Below, piece after piece: positions 36,213 through 47,639 of a stretch of DNA of 64,000 bases (the first letter of the stretch is position 1; the number at the start of each line of letters is the position of its first letter). The translations under genes were made by a program, and so were the position numbers. The notes beneath the pieces were generated by a model. It saw only the letters and a list, made by a program, of their open reading frames with translations. It made no database searches and was not told the origin of the DNA. Origin of the DNA: Capitulum mitella (Eukaryota > Arthropoda > Thecostraca > Pollicipedomorpha > Pollicipedidae); assembly GCA_030062745.1 (NCBI GenBank), contig CP099839.1:7549115-7613114 (forward strand), given 5' to 3'.

Positions 36213-36547
36213 CCCGCGCTCGACCGGCACCCTGACGTGATTGGCCGGAGCTCGGGGGCCTCTATCTCACGGACGAAACGTTGAAGAAAAATGAAACTTA
36301 TATCGCAGGAAAGTTCGCCATGAATGAGTTTCATGGCACTCCGAAGTTTTGGGAGATTTTGAAAAGTAATCACTTTTTGGCCTACATATGTAAACAATAG
36401 TGCTTTTGAAGAAAAGTCTTAGCTTCGACCCTAATAAGGGATGTAAGAAAAGGCACTGAAAATTTCAGCGCTCTGCGCGCGCTGTTTTTTTGCTGTCATC
36501 AAAAGTCCTTATGGGGGAGGTGGAAATGCCCTCCCCCTGAGCGAGAG
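36213..36547 (+). mobile_element. Family T element, internally deleted (335 bp)
   Basis: The left end CCCGCGCTCGACCGGC follows TCAA. The right end has 'gcgcgcgctgtttttttgctg', then G5/C5 hairpin arms before TTAA (36548-36551). This matches the 43200-43319 right end. The AGGTCA-rich interior is missing, so it is a deletion derivative. Confidence 0.5.
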
Positions 36548-36551
36548 TTAA

Positions 36552-38296
36552 GAGATGGAAACTGACTAAGGGACTAAATAAAAAAAGGAAAACACTACAG
36601 GGGAGAAGTAACAAAATCTAGAAGAAAAAATGTGATGCTTCACAACTCAAAATACCACCCCTTATCGTTCTCATACTAGCTCCGTCTACTAGAGCAAGCC
36701 AGATCAATTGTCATCATATGGAAGCTTTACGAATGAATGGGCATGACAACATGTTCAATAAGGGCATAGAGTTTGGCAAATGTCTGAGTATATTGAGCGC
36801 CGAATGTACCAACAAAATATCACCCGTGTTTTAACCATTCGGCGCTCACAGCAATGTTCATTCGTCAGCAAACTTGTAAAGGAAGCAGCGTGGCTCAGTA
36901 TTCAGTACCATGACGGCCATCAAGGCATCAAGACATCTACGACTTCAGCCCTCATGAATTTCAACATGAACTTGCGCATGTCAATAGCTTATTCCTTTGA
37001 AGATCTGATCGAGTGCTGCATGTCCAATGGGAGGAACTGCCGTGTCCAAAGGTGACAGAACCTGAAACATGACAGTCTCTGAAGCATGTGTCTTGTTGTG
37101 GCAAGCATTTCAACGTGTCTGATTACCTCGCTGATTCTTGATAGTCACACCGAAACCAGTGGTGGAACAGAATTTAGTGTGCGCGTCGACGAGCCCAGCC
37201 TCACACTCGCATTGTGCGGGGTTTCTCGGAAATAACTGTTTCCCCGGTCAAAGTGAAGCTTAGTTTAGCCCACATGATAACTCACGCCAATATCCATGCT
37301 GCTGATTTTCAAATATATTCCACGGAAATAACTTGTTGCGCTTTGTTTGTTTTTATTTTTTTGTTCCTTACTCTGGCTAAAGGGCCTTCCGTAAACTACG
37401 TAACGGGCTAAAACGCTACACTGATAGATATGGACACATTCCAAAAAATCATGGAGGAAGGGGAAAGGCGAAAACGTTGCTTATTTATTGAGGATCGCAA
37501 ACTGATGACTACGCACGGCACTGTAATAATAGGAGACGTATGTGAAACACTGTGAACTGAAAACAATGTTCTAAATGCCATCGTCATTGCCAATAGGTTT
37601 TGTGAGAGACATGAGACTGTTTTTGCGTGCAGCGAGTTCGAATGTTTTTCATTGGTATGATTGAAACAAAAAAAAATATTTCTTACTAATATTATGCATA
37701 CGGCTCGCTCAGAGCACATATCTGTCACATATGACATGTCCCATATACGATGCACTTTCGTGCCTGTTTAAGAAAGGTAACTTGACAGCTTGCAAACACG
37801 GTTAACATCGAGAACGTCTTGAAATACGTGTCGATACTATTGTTTTTTTCAGATTCTATCAGACCATCAACAAGCCACCGTGCGGTAGTTGCTTCATTTT
37901 TAACGGCAACGCTACAACCGACACGGACAGGCCCGCTGGGAAACCCACGCTGAGTCGAACTGGCCTTGATACGGGCCAGACGAATACTCGGATATCGCTC
38001 CGAAATCGTCTCTCTTTGCGGAGTTACCAACAGACTGCTTCCAAAGTTTGATACGTGGATTCACTACAGGACGGTGCACAATGAAATCGCTTGGTTTACA
38101 TCGACCGCGATGCATTATTTAAGGCAGTCTTACTTCCCTTCACGCAATGCGCGTCCGTGACTTGCCGTGCGGAAGCAGGCCCAACACAGGCCTGACATTT
38201 TGGACCTTCCGTTCGGTACCGCGCGGAAAACGCCGCGCATGCCACCAAAGTCGCCAGCTCTGGACATGGCGACAGGACAGGCGGCGGTCGCGGTAG
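36552..38296. other. Unassigned stretch
   Basis: No recognisable element or exon. A 91-codon plus frame at 36780-37055 has no domain. 'cttccgtaaactacgtaacgg' near 37386 recurs near 36160, a small dispersed repeat. Confidence 0.3.
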
Positions 38297-38583
38297 CCTA
38301 CCGGTGGGGACCGGACAACGGGGCTGCTGCCGCCCGCAACTCTGTTGCTGGTGCTGTTCCTGGACACGATGGACGACATGCCGTTCATGGCCAGCCGGAC
38401 GGCCGCAGCTCACCTGCACGTGCACAGCAGCGACGAGCTGGCGGCGTTGGACGAGGTGGAACGCGACCCGGCGTCGGCCGCGGCCACCAGCATCACCATA
38501 GCCCAAGTGGCCGCCGAGGGCCGCGACAGCAGGGGCGCCCGTTGCTCAGATGACCGTGTTAATTTGTCTGTGGCATTACGATG
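38297..38583 (+). CDS. Candidate coding exon
   Basis: After a TAG that could be a splice acceptor (38294-38296), 95 codons run open to TGA. They include LLVLFLDTMDDMPFMASRTA and LHVHSSDELAALDEVERDPA, with almost every third base G or C. The hydrophobic start followed by an acidic amphipathic stretch reads like genuine protein. No family recognised. The coding bias fades after about 38535, where the true exon may end. Other frames are open in this island but give arginine-rich, unnatural sequence. Confidence 0.35.
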
Positions 38584-39393
38584 ATACGCGTTTATCCGAT
38601 GTCAAATGATTCTACTTTATATGTCTTACTGCGTCAACCCTCGGCAGAATACATTCGCGGCTGTATATGACAATATGTTTTCTTGATTTGTTACCAGACT
38701 TTGTTGTTCCGTCCTTTTCAGAGGCGTCGATGTCCTGCGTTATCATGTCTAAGCTCTGTCGTTATTTTTATGTTTTGCTAGGAAATTGCTTCATTATTAC
38801 GCATGACTCCCAACTTTGTTTCTGGACATTTCAGTTTCATTTAATGCATTGAAACCATTTGCTTTCGATACTTTCCGGGTTTGTTTTCATTCTTTTCAAG
38901 GATGGGAGCTTTGATTCAACGATATGAGGGAAAAGACAGCATTTCCACTCGGCCAGTGCTACTGTTACAGAAAAACGGCAACGTAACTATTCCCTCCAAC
39001 ATTCATGATTTTTCGTCCGGACCTTACCGAAGATGCAGACATCTGGCAACTAAAATTGACTATACCATGCTGATGGAAAACAGTTCTCTTGCTGATTTTT
39101 GAAACATGCCTCATTTGAAGCTGCTAGGAAAGATAAACGCAGTGAATGTTTGTTGGACGTTGCTAGTATTTTTATTTGTGTGTAAGCAAACGGTTCAGTA
39201 ATTTCCATTGGGAAATACCGTGCTTTTCCTTTGACATAAATTCTGGCTACAGCTCTACTTTGTTTTCCCCTCAGTTAGTAATTTTATGGGTCATCGATAT
39301 CTCAAGCAGGAAATTTCTGATGTAGTGGATTAGGTTCCGGGCGAATGGAGCTAGATCCGCCAATGGGTTTTCTTTCTGTCAACAACACACAAG

Positions 39394-39547
39394 CGTCGTA
39401 CGCAAGCCGCACCCGTACCCGTTCCAGCGGGTACGGGTTCCACGCTCGTGGGATTCTTCGGGAGTGAAGCTGACCGTCACCGATGAGTCGGAGAGGACGA
39501 GGTCCGAGGACGAGGACGGTCCCGAGGTCAGAACCTACATTTTAGCG
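39394..39547 (+). CDS. Candidate internal exon with both splice sites
   Basis: A pyrimidine-rich tract (near 39368-39380) and AG (39392-39393) precede a 154-nt open segment. It ends at a consensus GTAAGT donor (39548-39553). The encoded stretch includes VVRKPHPYPFQRVRVPRSWD and TVTDESERTRSEDEDGPEVR, a charged, probably cytoplasmic or disordered segment. It could be a neighbour exon of the 38297 island on the same strand. Family unknown. Confidence 0.38.
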
Positions 39548-39962
39548 GTAAGTCCGGCTGAACATCTCGCAATATCTCGTTCTCTTTTCGCAGAGCCCCG
39601 TAGTTCGGCGGAAATGCAATAGTTCCGTCCGCGTCACTGCGAGTCGCCGGCTTCTTGTCTGCGCATTCCAATGACGTGCTGCCTTCTTGTTCCCGTTTGT
39701 CCAAATTTGCTAGTTTGCTAGCGATCGTTTATTGATGAACGCGTCTCGCCGTCCTTGTTTGCCGTCGTTGTCCCTGTATCCGCGGATCGGAATTTCATCG
39801 CCGTCCGAGAGCAGTCCGCACCCGACTTTCCGCGCGTCAGCTGTCGGCCGTTCGAATGCCGGCCCGAAAACAGGCGTCCGTCGGCAAAACAGGGAGGACG
39901 CCGGTGCGCCATTCGACGGCCTTCCGCCGCAAACGCGGCCTGTTGATTAGATTGCGTCGGCG

Positions 39963-40226
39963 TTGGTGCGCTGGGCTGCCGGCCGCCATCACCGGGGGGC
40001 GGCCTCGGCTGGGCAACGACAGAGCGGACCCACCACTCTCACGGCGGTAACGCGGCTGCCGGTCCCGCCAGTCCCGCAGCTGGGCTGCAGCAGTTTTCTC
40101 CTGACCCCAGAGAAGCGGCGCAGCGGCTCCGCCACCCCCACTGCGGCAACAGAGAGCCGGCCTCAAACACAGCACAGATGTGCAGCCACGCCGCAGCAAT
40201 TTGACCCGCACGCTGGTGCCTTGTAA
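39963..40226 (+). CDS. Exon-like frame ending in a PQQF motif
   Basis: An 87-codon GC-rich plus frame ends AATPQQFDPHAGAL before TAA. The same words recur at 41332-41634, and the DNA of the two islands is alignable around this motif. It is therefore a diverged duplication, either of an exon or of a repeat. The start is undefined and a splice acceptor is not clear. Confidence 0.25.
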   Translation: MVRWAAGRHHRGAASAGQRQSGPTTLTAVTRLPVPPVPQLGCSSFLLTPEKRRSGSATPTAATESRPQTQHRCAATPQQFDPHAGAL

Positions 40227-41331
40227 GAATTGCGTGTGCTGACGGAGACGGATATTTTGTCCTATCCCTTTATCCGCTAATCTCTTCAAACGATTGCAAC
40301 GAAACATTGGAGAGGTAGTCTGTGTACTGGTCTTACAGTCCTCAAAATCTCAGCTAACTTGGTAAAATCAATCTAAGATCACACGAAGTCAAATGTGAAA
40401 CATGTAGCATCCTTTCGTTTCTCCGGACGTACAGATTCGATCGGGACTAAATTTTGTGAAAGCTTTGTCCGTGTGATGAATTAACACTGCGATGAACATG
40501 CCACAAACGGGGTAAACCCAGGTCAAGTCTGTCGAGTTCACCCGCACCATTATTTGAAAATAGTAAGTTTTGTCGAAATAGAGCATAACATAATCCAGTT
40601 AGTTGCTAGTACGTAAGATAAGCCATAACTCGAATAAACTGCCTGAGTGATTTGGGGTCACTGAGTTTAACCGACGTCAGCAAAATGCGTCTCCGCAAAA
40701 TCTTATTGGAATCATTTGGGAACATCTAGAGAAGGTGATAACTGTGCATTTTCGCTACTCGGCTTGGATGAGCTCATTTGACCTGACTTAGCTCGCTTGT
40801 GATTTGTGACATCTGTATTCAGGTCCCCACCGAATTCCCTTACGCTCTGTTTCCAAAAACTGACTTCATTTGATCTCGCCTGGGTGATGTACATTTCGGG
40901 GCAAATGCATTCATCCCGCAAAGTAATTCCGTACCGAATTTCGTTGAGACCTGAATCATGGATCTGAACGAAAAAAAAACAGAATGCTTCATGTTGATCA
41001 TTTGATATTGGTTTGCCTCGTCTGACCTAACCTGGGCTGTCTGTGCCGGGGAAGTGTAAGCTGATCACACAGGCTAACTGTCCACCATGTTTTGTAGTCT
41101 GCAACTGGTCCAATACGCAACATCATGCCCGTGCCAGGGCCTGACCAGTGACCGGACGTCCGCCGCCCGCGGTGGATTGGCCGCGCGACCCGTCTCCGGA
41201 TTTTGTCGGGCCGTAGTGACAAAAGTTATGAACCAATTTCAACATGTTAGAGGAGAAAAGATGCCCTGAGTGTCCAGCAGAAAATTAACAGAATTTCAGC
41301 ACTCTAACATTATTATCGCGGAAGTTGCTTA

Positions 41332-41634
41332 CGAAAAACAAGAGGGCATGCCAATTTTCGCTCGTTCCCCTACCAGTGCGCTTGTTTTAACCGCCTGCAC
41401 GGTACCACCACAGCGGTTCCGGCATCCTCGCAGGAGAAACACGGCCTCACCTTCACAGCTGCGCCGCAGCAATTTACCACGCCTTCGGCGTATCGGCACG
41501 GCAGCTTCGTCACCTTCGCCAGAACAGCAGGGCGAAGCTGCCGCCGTCACCACAGGAAACGCGTAGGCACGCTATCGCCGAGACCGACGAGCGAGCGACG
41601 TTCCAGGCGCTATCAGGCCGGTTTGCAGCATTGA
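41332..41634 (+). CDS. Exon-like frame, paralogue of the 40-kb island
   Basis: A plus frame of about 100 codons ends at TGA (41632-41634). It encodes SSQEKHGLTFTAAPQQFTTP and SAYRHGSFVTFARTAGRS, then a basic tail. There is no ATG at its left edge. Its centre resembles 40109-40228 in DNA and in the AAxPQQF motif. Codons are G/C-ending. An alternative plus frame (41270-41566) is also open. No domain is recognised. Confidence 0.27.
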   Translation, partial: RKTRGHANFRSFPYQCACFNRLHGTTTAVPASSQEKHGLTFTAAPQQFTTPSAYRHGSFVTFARTAGRSCRRHHRKRVGTLSPRPTSERRSRRYQAGLQH

Positions 41635-42171
41635 ACGGCCATTCTCAGGCGGCCGCTGACTAGATTCGGCGCCGTCGGAAGTCGTTCTTAAGGACTGCCT
41701 GTTCCCGGCAGAAAGCCGCCGAAGCCTCCGGAATGGTTTTCATGAATAGTATCCGCCTCGTTCGAAATTCGCCGGTCACCCAGAGGCGGATCCAGCAGAG
41801 CGTGGAGGGGCCTGGGGTAAAGAGGCCAGTTGACGCTTTCAAAGGTGAAAACAATGTTAACGCTCGGTTTGTGTCAAGCCCAGATCAACGTCCTAGCGAT
41901 AAAAATGTTTTTGGCAGTACCAGGAGGATATCAGACTGTAATGACACAGTTGTACACACTGTACGGACACGGTTATAAAATCGGAAGACTTTCTTTCAAT
42001 GGACATTGCTTTAAACCTCCATGGTCCTAGCTTTTGTCCTGAAAACGTCCGGCTGCAGATTTGCCTCTGCCATCAACAAAGTAGTTTGAAAACAATCTGA
42101 TCCGTGTTACTCATGCGTTTTCCTTGTTGTGGATTGTTAGTCTCGCTACATTGGCTTCACGGGCCATTTAT

Positions 42172-43319
42172 TCCACTCCCGATTGTGGGTCGGAACCATG
42201 TACGCCCGACTGGAGGGGGACGATTGACCGCCCCCTCCAGCTCCCGAACGGTTGGTTGCACGATAAAAATAAGCACACTGCTGGAAAAGTAGAGCTGGCA
42301 ACTGATGTCATTTTTAGTTTTGAGTGATATGTAAGCCATTTGCGTCGTATATATGTGTTCTCATAGCCGCCTGCATTTGACTGAGAAACGGCCTGGATCC
42401 CAAGGGCTGTGGCTAATGAAGTCTAGATATAGGCACCAGCGAACAGGCAAAGTCCGCAGATGCCAATACACGTCTATTTTCTCTAATTTGTTTAATATAG
42501 ACGCGGAAGGGTTGAATTAAAGACACGGAGATCTCCGCAACGCTGCACGGCGGGCGCCGCAGACGAACGCGGAATGAAATTAACTCCAACTAATTCTTGC
42601 GCTGTATAATTTTCGCGAAACATATCTTTGCTAGTGTTGTTTCTTGATCCTAGTGGTTCTTGCGATGGTTTCTCGTGTCGTGTTTAAATGTTAAAAAAAA
42701 TCATTTGTTATCAATCTACACAACTGGTGGAGCTGTATTCACAAGAGTCTGTTTCTTTCCAAAGTTTGCAGGTTTTTTGAAACTTTTTGAGCTTTTGGTT
42801 TTATTTGCAACTGCGCAAGCCAGTTCTGCCATTTTCCACACGATCTGAGTCATTCATCGTCGATTTTGATGGCAGTGCATTTCGACACATGACAGTTATT
42901 CTTGACCTGACCTCGGGTCAGTGGTTGGAGCTCATTGAAACTTTGCCCATTGATGGCGAAGGGGTGCCTGGATCTCCCGAAACTCAAATTGTTACAAAAA
43001 ATTCCGTCAGTTTTCGAGAAAACGACATGTGTTGAAAACGGGCTTGACCTTAGGTCAATGACCCAGACATTTTCGAAAAATCCGGGGAAAAAGTTCCAGG
43101 GCGCTTAACTTTTTTCGAACATAGGCCCATTGAACCTGACCTAGGTCAGACATCTTACTTGACCTGAGGTCAAAAATTGGGTACAAGGTGTAAAAATGAT
43201 CAAGCAAAAGGTACACAAGGTTTCGTGGCGCTGCGTTTTTTTGTCCTCTCGCAATCTCGGAAAAACCTCAGTGGGGGTCAACCGCCCTCATCTCCGAGTC
43301 GGAGGCGGGTTAGGTCACC
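42172..43319 (+). mobile_element. Family T element, full length, plus orientation
   Basis: The copy runs from a degraded TTAT/TCC edge to CGGG against TTAG (43320-43323). The left hairpin is 'ctggagggggacgattgaccgccccctccag' (42211). The right hairpin is 'cagtgggggtcaaccgccctca' (43269). AGGTCA words cluster at 42905-43190. It aligns end to end with the inverse of 44937-46141. A translated stretch near 42190-42280 (VLIFIVQPTVRELEG on minus) is also found in that copy, but neither is a real ORF. Confidence 0.75.
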
Positions 43320-43654
43320 TGTTCGCAGCCGTGGCTTGTAATCAGGCCTTTTGACAAACACATATTTATTTCCTACAGATCAGGTTCAGGGAACAAAGAA
43401 GGCCAACGGGTCGCTCCAAAAGCTGGATTTAGAAAAGTGGCTAAAAGTTTTATAACACATTGCATATACATATCAACAAATACATTTCCGTCACTTGAAT
43501 TGTTTACGCTCGTGAACCCCACAAAATGGCCGCGAACGTGCCGTCGAGCTCAGTGACAGGCCTGATTAGCACTGCACGTTGTACGGGACTCGCGGCTCGT
43601 CCCATTCGGCAGGCGTGTCAGAGCATCTGCATACAGGTGCGAGTGGTCGGCGAG

Positions 43655-43897
43655 TGAGACTGTTTCCACTCGCTTTACCCGAACTTGTATGCCGTCCGGG
43701 AGGCGCAGCAGAATCTCACAAAGCCCTGCCTCATGCTCAGGAACGGCAAGCGATGCCTTCTGTGCTCAGGTCGAATGTCCTCCCATTCACAGAAATATTC
43801 TTTTTTTGTCATACTCGATGGAGAGGCACGAACAGACGACGTCTCAGAATCGCACCATTCGACTTTTGCAGCGATTCTCCGGCCGCTTCACGAATGA
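43655..43897 (+). CDS. Possible exon between two inverted family T copies
   Basis: A plus frame of 80 codons after a TGA encodes FHSLYPNLYAVREAQQNLTK and CLMLRNGKRCLLCSGRMSSH, with a CxxC pair and a fair share of G/C-ending codons. There is no ATG or clear acceptor. Other frames through this stretch are equally long, so the call is weak. Confidence 0.18.
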
Positions 43898-44936
43898 CGT
43901 ATATCAGCACGAGATTTATCAAATGAAGTTATACTTTAACCACCTATAAGTCGTTTTATTCTGACCGAACTTTGCTTAACCTTTACAACCCTCACTTTTC
44001 ATTTTTGGAAGAAATCGGCAACGCAAGCACTTTTCTTCGAAGCCTTATACAAAAGTAATAACCTGCTGCAGGCCAGCGTCATTTACATTGACAGTCGATA
44101 ATAATTGCGTGGATGGCTGACGAAAGGATCAGTAAACCGCACATAATGCGTCCTGATAATGGAAGGATGGCGAGTGTCAGATGAACATTCAAACTGCATA
44201 ATTTTCGTCTCGAAGTGAAAACTATGAAGGGACAGATTTCCCAGACATTTGTACGTTTGACACGGCATTCTAACACTTCGTGGATGTACTACTTGTAACT
44301 GTTTTGCTGTCAGGAAAGCGGTTTAGTAGCGAGACAGATGCTCAACAAGGATGATGATTATCCTGCATTGCACCGACCGGCCGCAACACATCCTCGCCAG
44401 CCGATAAGTATGTACGTGTGAAAAACTAATAAAGGTGTCCTTCTGTGGGTATAAACAAGATGAAAACCCCTCAATACGCTCTCCCTAGCCAAAATAAAGG
44501 TGCACCAAATTTGGCTGTTCCATGTTATCATCGGATCCCGTGATGCGGTAGGGCACCCGGCGCATTGTTGTGATCTGCTCGTCGGTTCATTCCGTGCAAG
44601 ACTGTTTCTGCACTGTTGGACTGTCCCACAAGGGTGAAGCACGATACCTCAGAGATAAAGGCACAAAACATTGTCCGAGAGGCTATTGAGCTCGCTGAAA
44701 ATAACACTATCGCCATGCAAGATATTACGCTTCCTCTATATCTTGGCTTCGCTAACTATGGTTGTTCATAGAATGCGGGGAAGGAAGAGAGACTGCTCGA
44801 TTGCCGGCGCGGGACGCTGCGGTGCATAGCGTTACGCGACCCGTTCTACATAGACTGCATTTGTGGGCCGAAGACCCGCCTCGGCAGCTGTGAAAGAACA
44901 CCATGCGCGAAGACGTGGCTAGTTGAAAAAAATTAA

Positions 44937-46141
44937 CCCGTCCCCGACTGGGGGGGCAGTTTACTGCCCCCCCCAGAGGTTTTTCTGGGATTGCGAGAGA
45001 ACCAACAAACACAGTCACGAAACTTTGTGTACCTTTTACTTCATCAACTTTACATCTCGTGTCAAAATTTTGACCTCAGGTCAGGTCCGATGCCCGACCT
45101 AAGTCAGGTCAAACGGACCTATGTCCAAAAAAGTCTAGCGCCCTGTAACTTTTTCGCAAAACAAGATATCTCAGTAATGCTTTCAGGAATTAGTGATCTT
45201 GATACATGCAAAAAATCTGCTATCTCGGATTTTTCGTAATTTTTCGGGTCATTGACCTAAGGTCAAGCCCATTTTTCAGACATGTCGTCGTTTTCGTAAA
45301 TTGACGGAATATTTCATAATATTTTTAGTATGGAGTGAAGCAGACATCTACTTACCGTCATTGGGCAAAGTATCAATGACTTCCAGCCATTGACCTGAGG
45401 TCACGAATAACTGTAGTGAGCCAAAATGTACCACCGTCAAAATCGACGATGAATTACTCAGAATGGGTAGAAAATGGCAGAACTAGCTTGCACAGACGTA
45501 AGCAATATCAGGAACCTCAAAAAGTTTGAAGAAGTAGCATATTTGAGACATAAACAGGCTCTCGCGAATAAACCTCCGCCAATTTCGTACATTGGTAACT
45601 AGTTAATTTTTCCAGAATTTAAGCATGAGAAACCATCACAAGAACCACACAGATCAATAAAATTGACATAGATCGTCTTTTTCGCAAAAATAAAGGAATG
45701 CTAAAATTAGTTCCCGTCAATTTGGTACCGCATACGGCAGCGGCGCACACTGACAGCTGGAGGGAGAATTGCCATGTCTTTAACTCAACGTTTCGGCGTA
45801 TATATTGAACAGATCTGGGAAATTAGATGTGTATCGGCATCCAGGGACCTTTATTTGTGCGCTGGTGCCTTTACCTATGTGTTATTAGTCACAGCCCTTG
45901 AGATTCAGGCCATTTCTCGGTCTCATGCAGTCGGCTATGAGAAAACATATATGGGGCGTAAATTGGCTTACATATTATCTAAAACTAAAACTGAGACCAG
46001 TTTCGAGCTCTACTCGTCACAAGCTTTCCAACGGTGTGCTTATTTTTATCGTTCGACCAACCGTTCGTGAGTTAGAGAGAGGGAAGCCAACTCCTCCCCC
46101 CAGTCGCCGATGTTCGAAACGGACCGACGGTCGTGCGCGGG
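44937..46141 (-). mobile_element. Family T element, full length, minus orientation
   Basis: Flanked by TTAA on both sides (44933-44936 and 46142-46145) with CCC/GGG termini. The right hairpin lies at 44950-44975 with G7 and C8 arms. The left end carries 'ccgacggtcgtgcgcggg'. The interior has AGGTCA words at 45070-45120, 45240-45265 and 45390-45400. Alignment with 42172-43319 is continuous, including the 'gcacaccgttggaaagc' block and the 'gtgatggtttctc' block. No ORF. Confidence 0.78.
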
Positions 46142-46145
46142 TTAA

Positions 46146-47392
46146 GCTCACAATATGAACATTTCCTTATCAAGTTGCTCGTGTAAAACAGCACGCTAAT
46201 GATACGAGGTCAGGCTGATGTCACGTAGGAAGCTACGTCAAGTTGAGCCGAAATATTTGCTTTCTATATCGCACAATGACTCTAAGACTGATGTGCTCCG
46301 AAAAACATTACCAGTCATTTCGTTTTCCTTTGAATTCTCCATGCATGTGCCATTTAGAGACGACCGTGAAAACATCATTAGGCCAATTTCTCCTATGTTT
46401 GGGCTTGAGATACAGGGAACAAAATGAGGACATCAGGGACTTAGAATAAGCTGAGCAACCTGTTCAAATTCAGATCGCAAAATTCTGTACAATGCAGAGG
46501 TATCTGAAGCAAAATCGGCATAAAATCTGCATTTTGTCGACGCATTAGTGTTGCGCGCTGCGTACTGTTCATCTGCAGCCAATCGCTCATGTGACTCAAA
46601 GGCCGATGGCCACATAGGTAATGTAGCCTGACATACATATGTCCCGTGAACAGTACGTAGTAGCAGTAATGGGTGTGAGAACGTTTCTTAATATGGCAGG
46701 GTTAGAGCAATTTTTGAATTTCTTTTTTCGCGACACTATACAGTTTTCGTTTAAATTATCGGAATCGTTTTTGGTCGCCGCGCTACCTGTTCATGGGCTG
46801 CTGCACTCATAATGATGCTCATTGCCTTCCGGTTGGACAGCGATACTAGAAGATGGCTGCAGCTCATTTTGTCGTTTGCACGACGTAAAATCCAAACGAG
46901 TGTCCTGAAATTATCCGTATGCCGTTACGACAGCTGCCAGGATATAACGCACGTAGTCTTGTCTTGGAAAAATCCTCCGTCGCCTTTTTAAGCTGAGCCA
47001 TAACTTTTGGTGAACGGGAGGAGCCTTACAAGTTCTCGTTGCTTCGTTCGAGCTGCCATAGCCGCTGTTTCTCGGTGAGACCTTCTGTTCCAGATACGGA
47101 CTATAAGACCGTGCGACAGATGTGGTCAACAAGTAGCACCGTTTCACAGAGAATGACTGCTTCTGCGGCGTTCCATGCGTTTAAACTGAACGCCCTACGA
47201 CTTCGTCAGTGCCGCGTCGCGCGCACAGCGAAAGCTGCGCCACACAAGTGATTTCTAATGGGTTTTCATTCCGACGTGTCTTGGGCAGTCTGGGCATATG
47301 CGTCCGCATACTGCTGATGCATGTGTCGAGTTCACGAGGAAAATGTCTCGGCGGGTTCGGATGCGTTCCAGTAAGATGCACAGCAGCCGCAG
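46146..47392. other. Unassigned stretch
   Basis: No recognised element ends; short open frames only. The 47200-47390 part is GC-rich and leads into the next exon candidate. Confidence 0.3.
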
Positions 47393-47574
47393 TCGTCCGT
47401 GAGTGGCTGGTCCAATCCGCCGCTCCTTCAACAACTGCTGCTGGCTGGAGCCACGTTCGGCCCCGTACGAAGCCGAGTCTGGACGAATTCCGCGGCTGGC
47501 GTGAGCAGCGCGCTGGTCACCGTGCGATTCAGGGGCCTCGCCATCGATCCGTCACCGAGTCGGCAAAGTACCAG
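47393..47574 (+). CDS. Candidate exon with strong splice donor
   Basis: Open for 60 codons up to ACCAG/GTGAGT (donor 47575-47580). The chosen frame encodes LLQQLLLAGATFGPVRSRVW and SSALVTVRFRGLAIDPSPSR with G/C-ending codons. A nearby AG (47391-47392) could be the acceptor, though its pyrimidine tract is poor. A 141-codon ORF in another frame crosses the same donor, so the frame is not certain. Family unknown. Confidence 0.28.
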
Positions 47575-47639
47575 GTGAGTGTCCAGCAGTGTGCGCCATT
47601 AAGGCCTGTTGTGGACTGGTTTCACTGCAGCTGACCATG

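Noticed and set aside
42157-42339. 60-codon minus ORF with peptide similarity to 45898-46158
   Set aside because: The similarity is due to the two family T copies being homologous DNA. The frames are not conserved across other copies and contain hairpin sequence.
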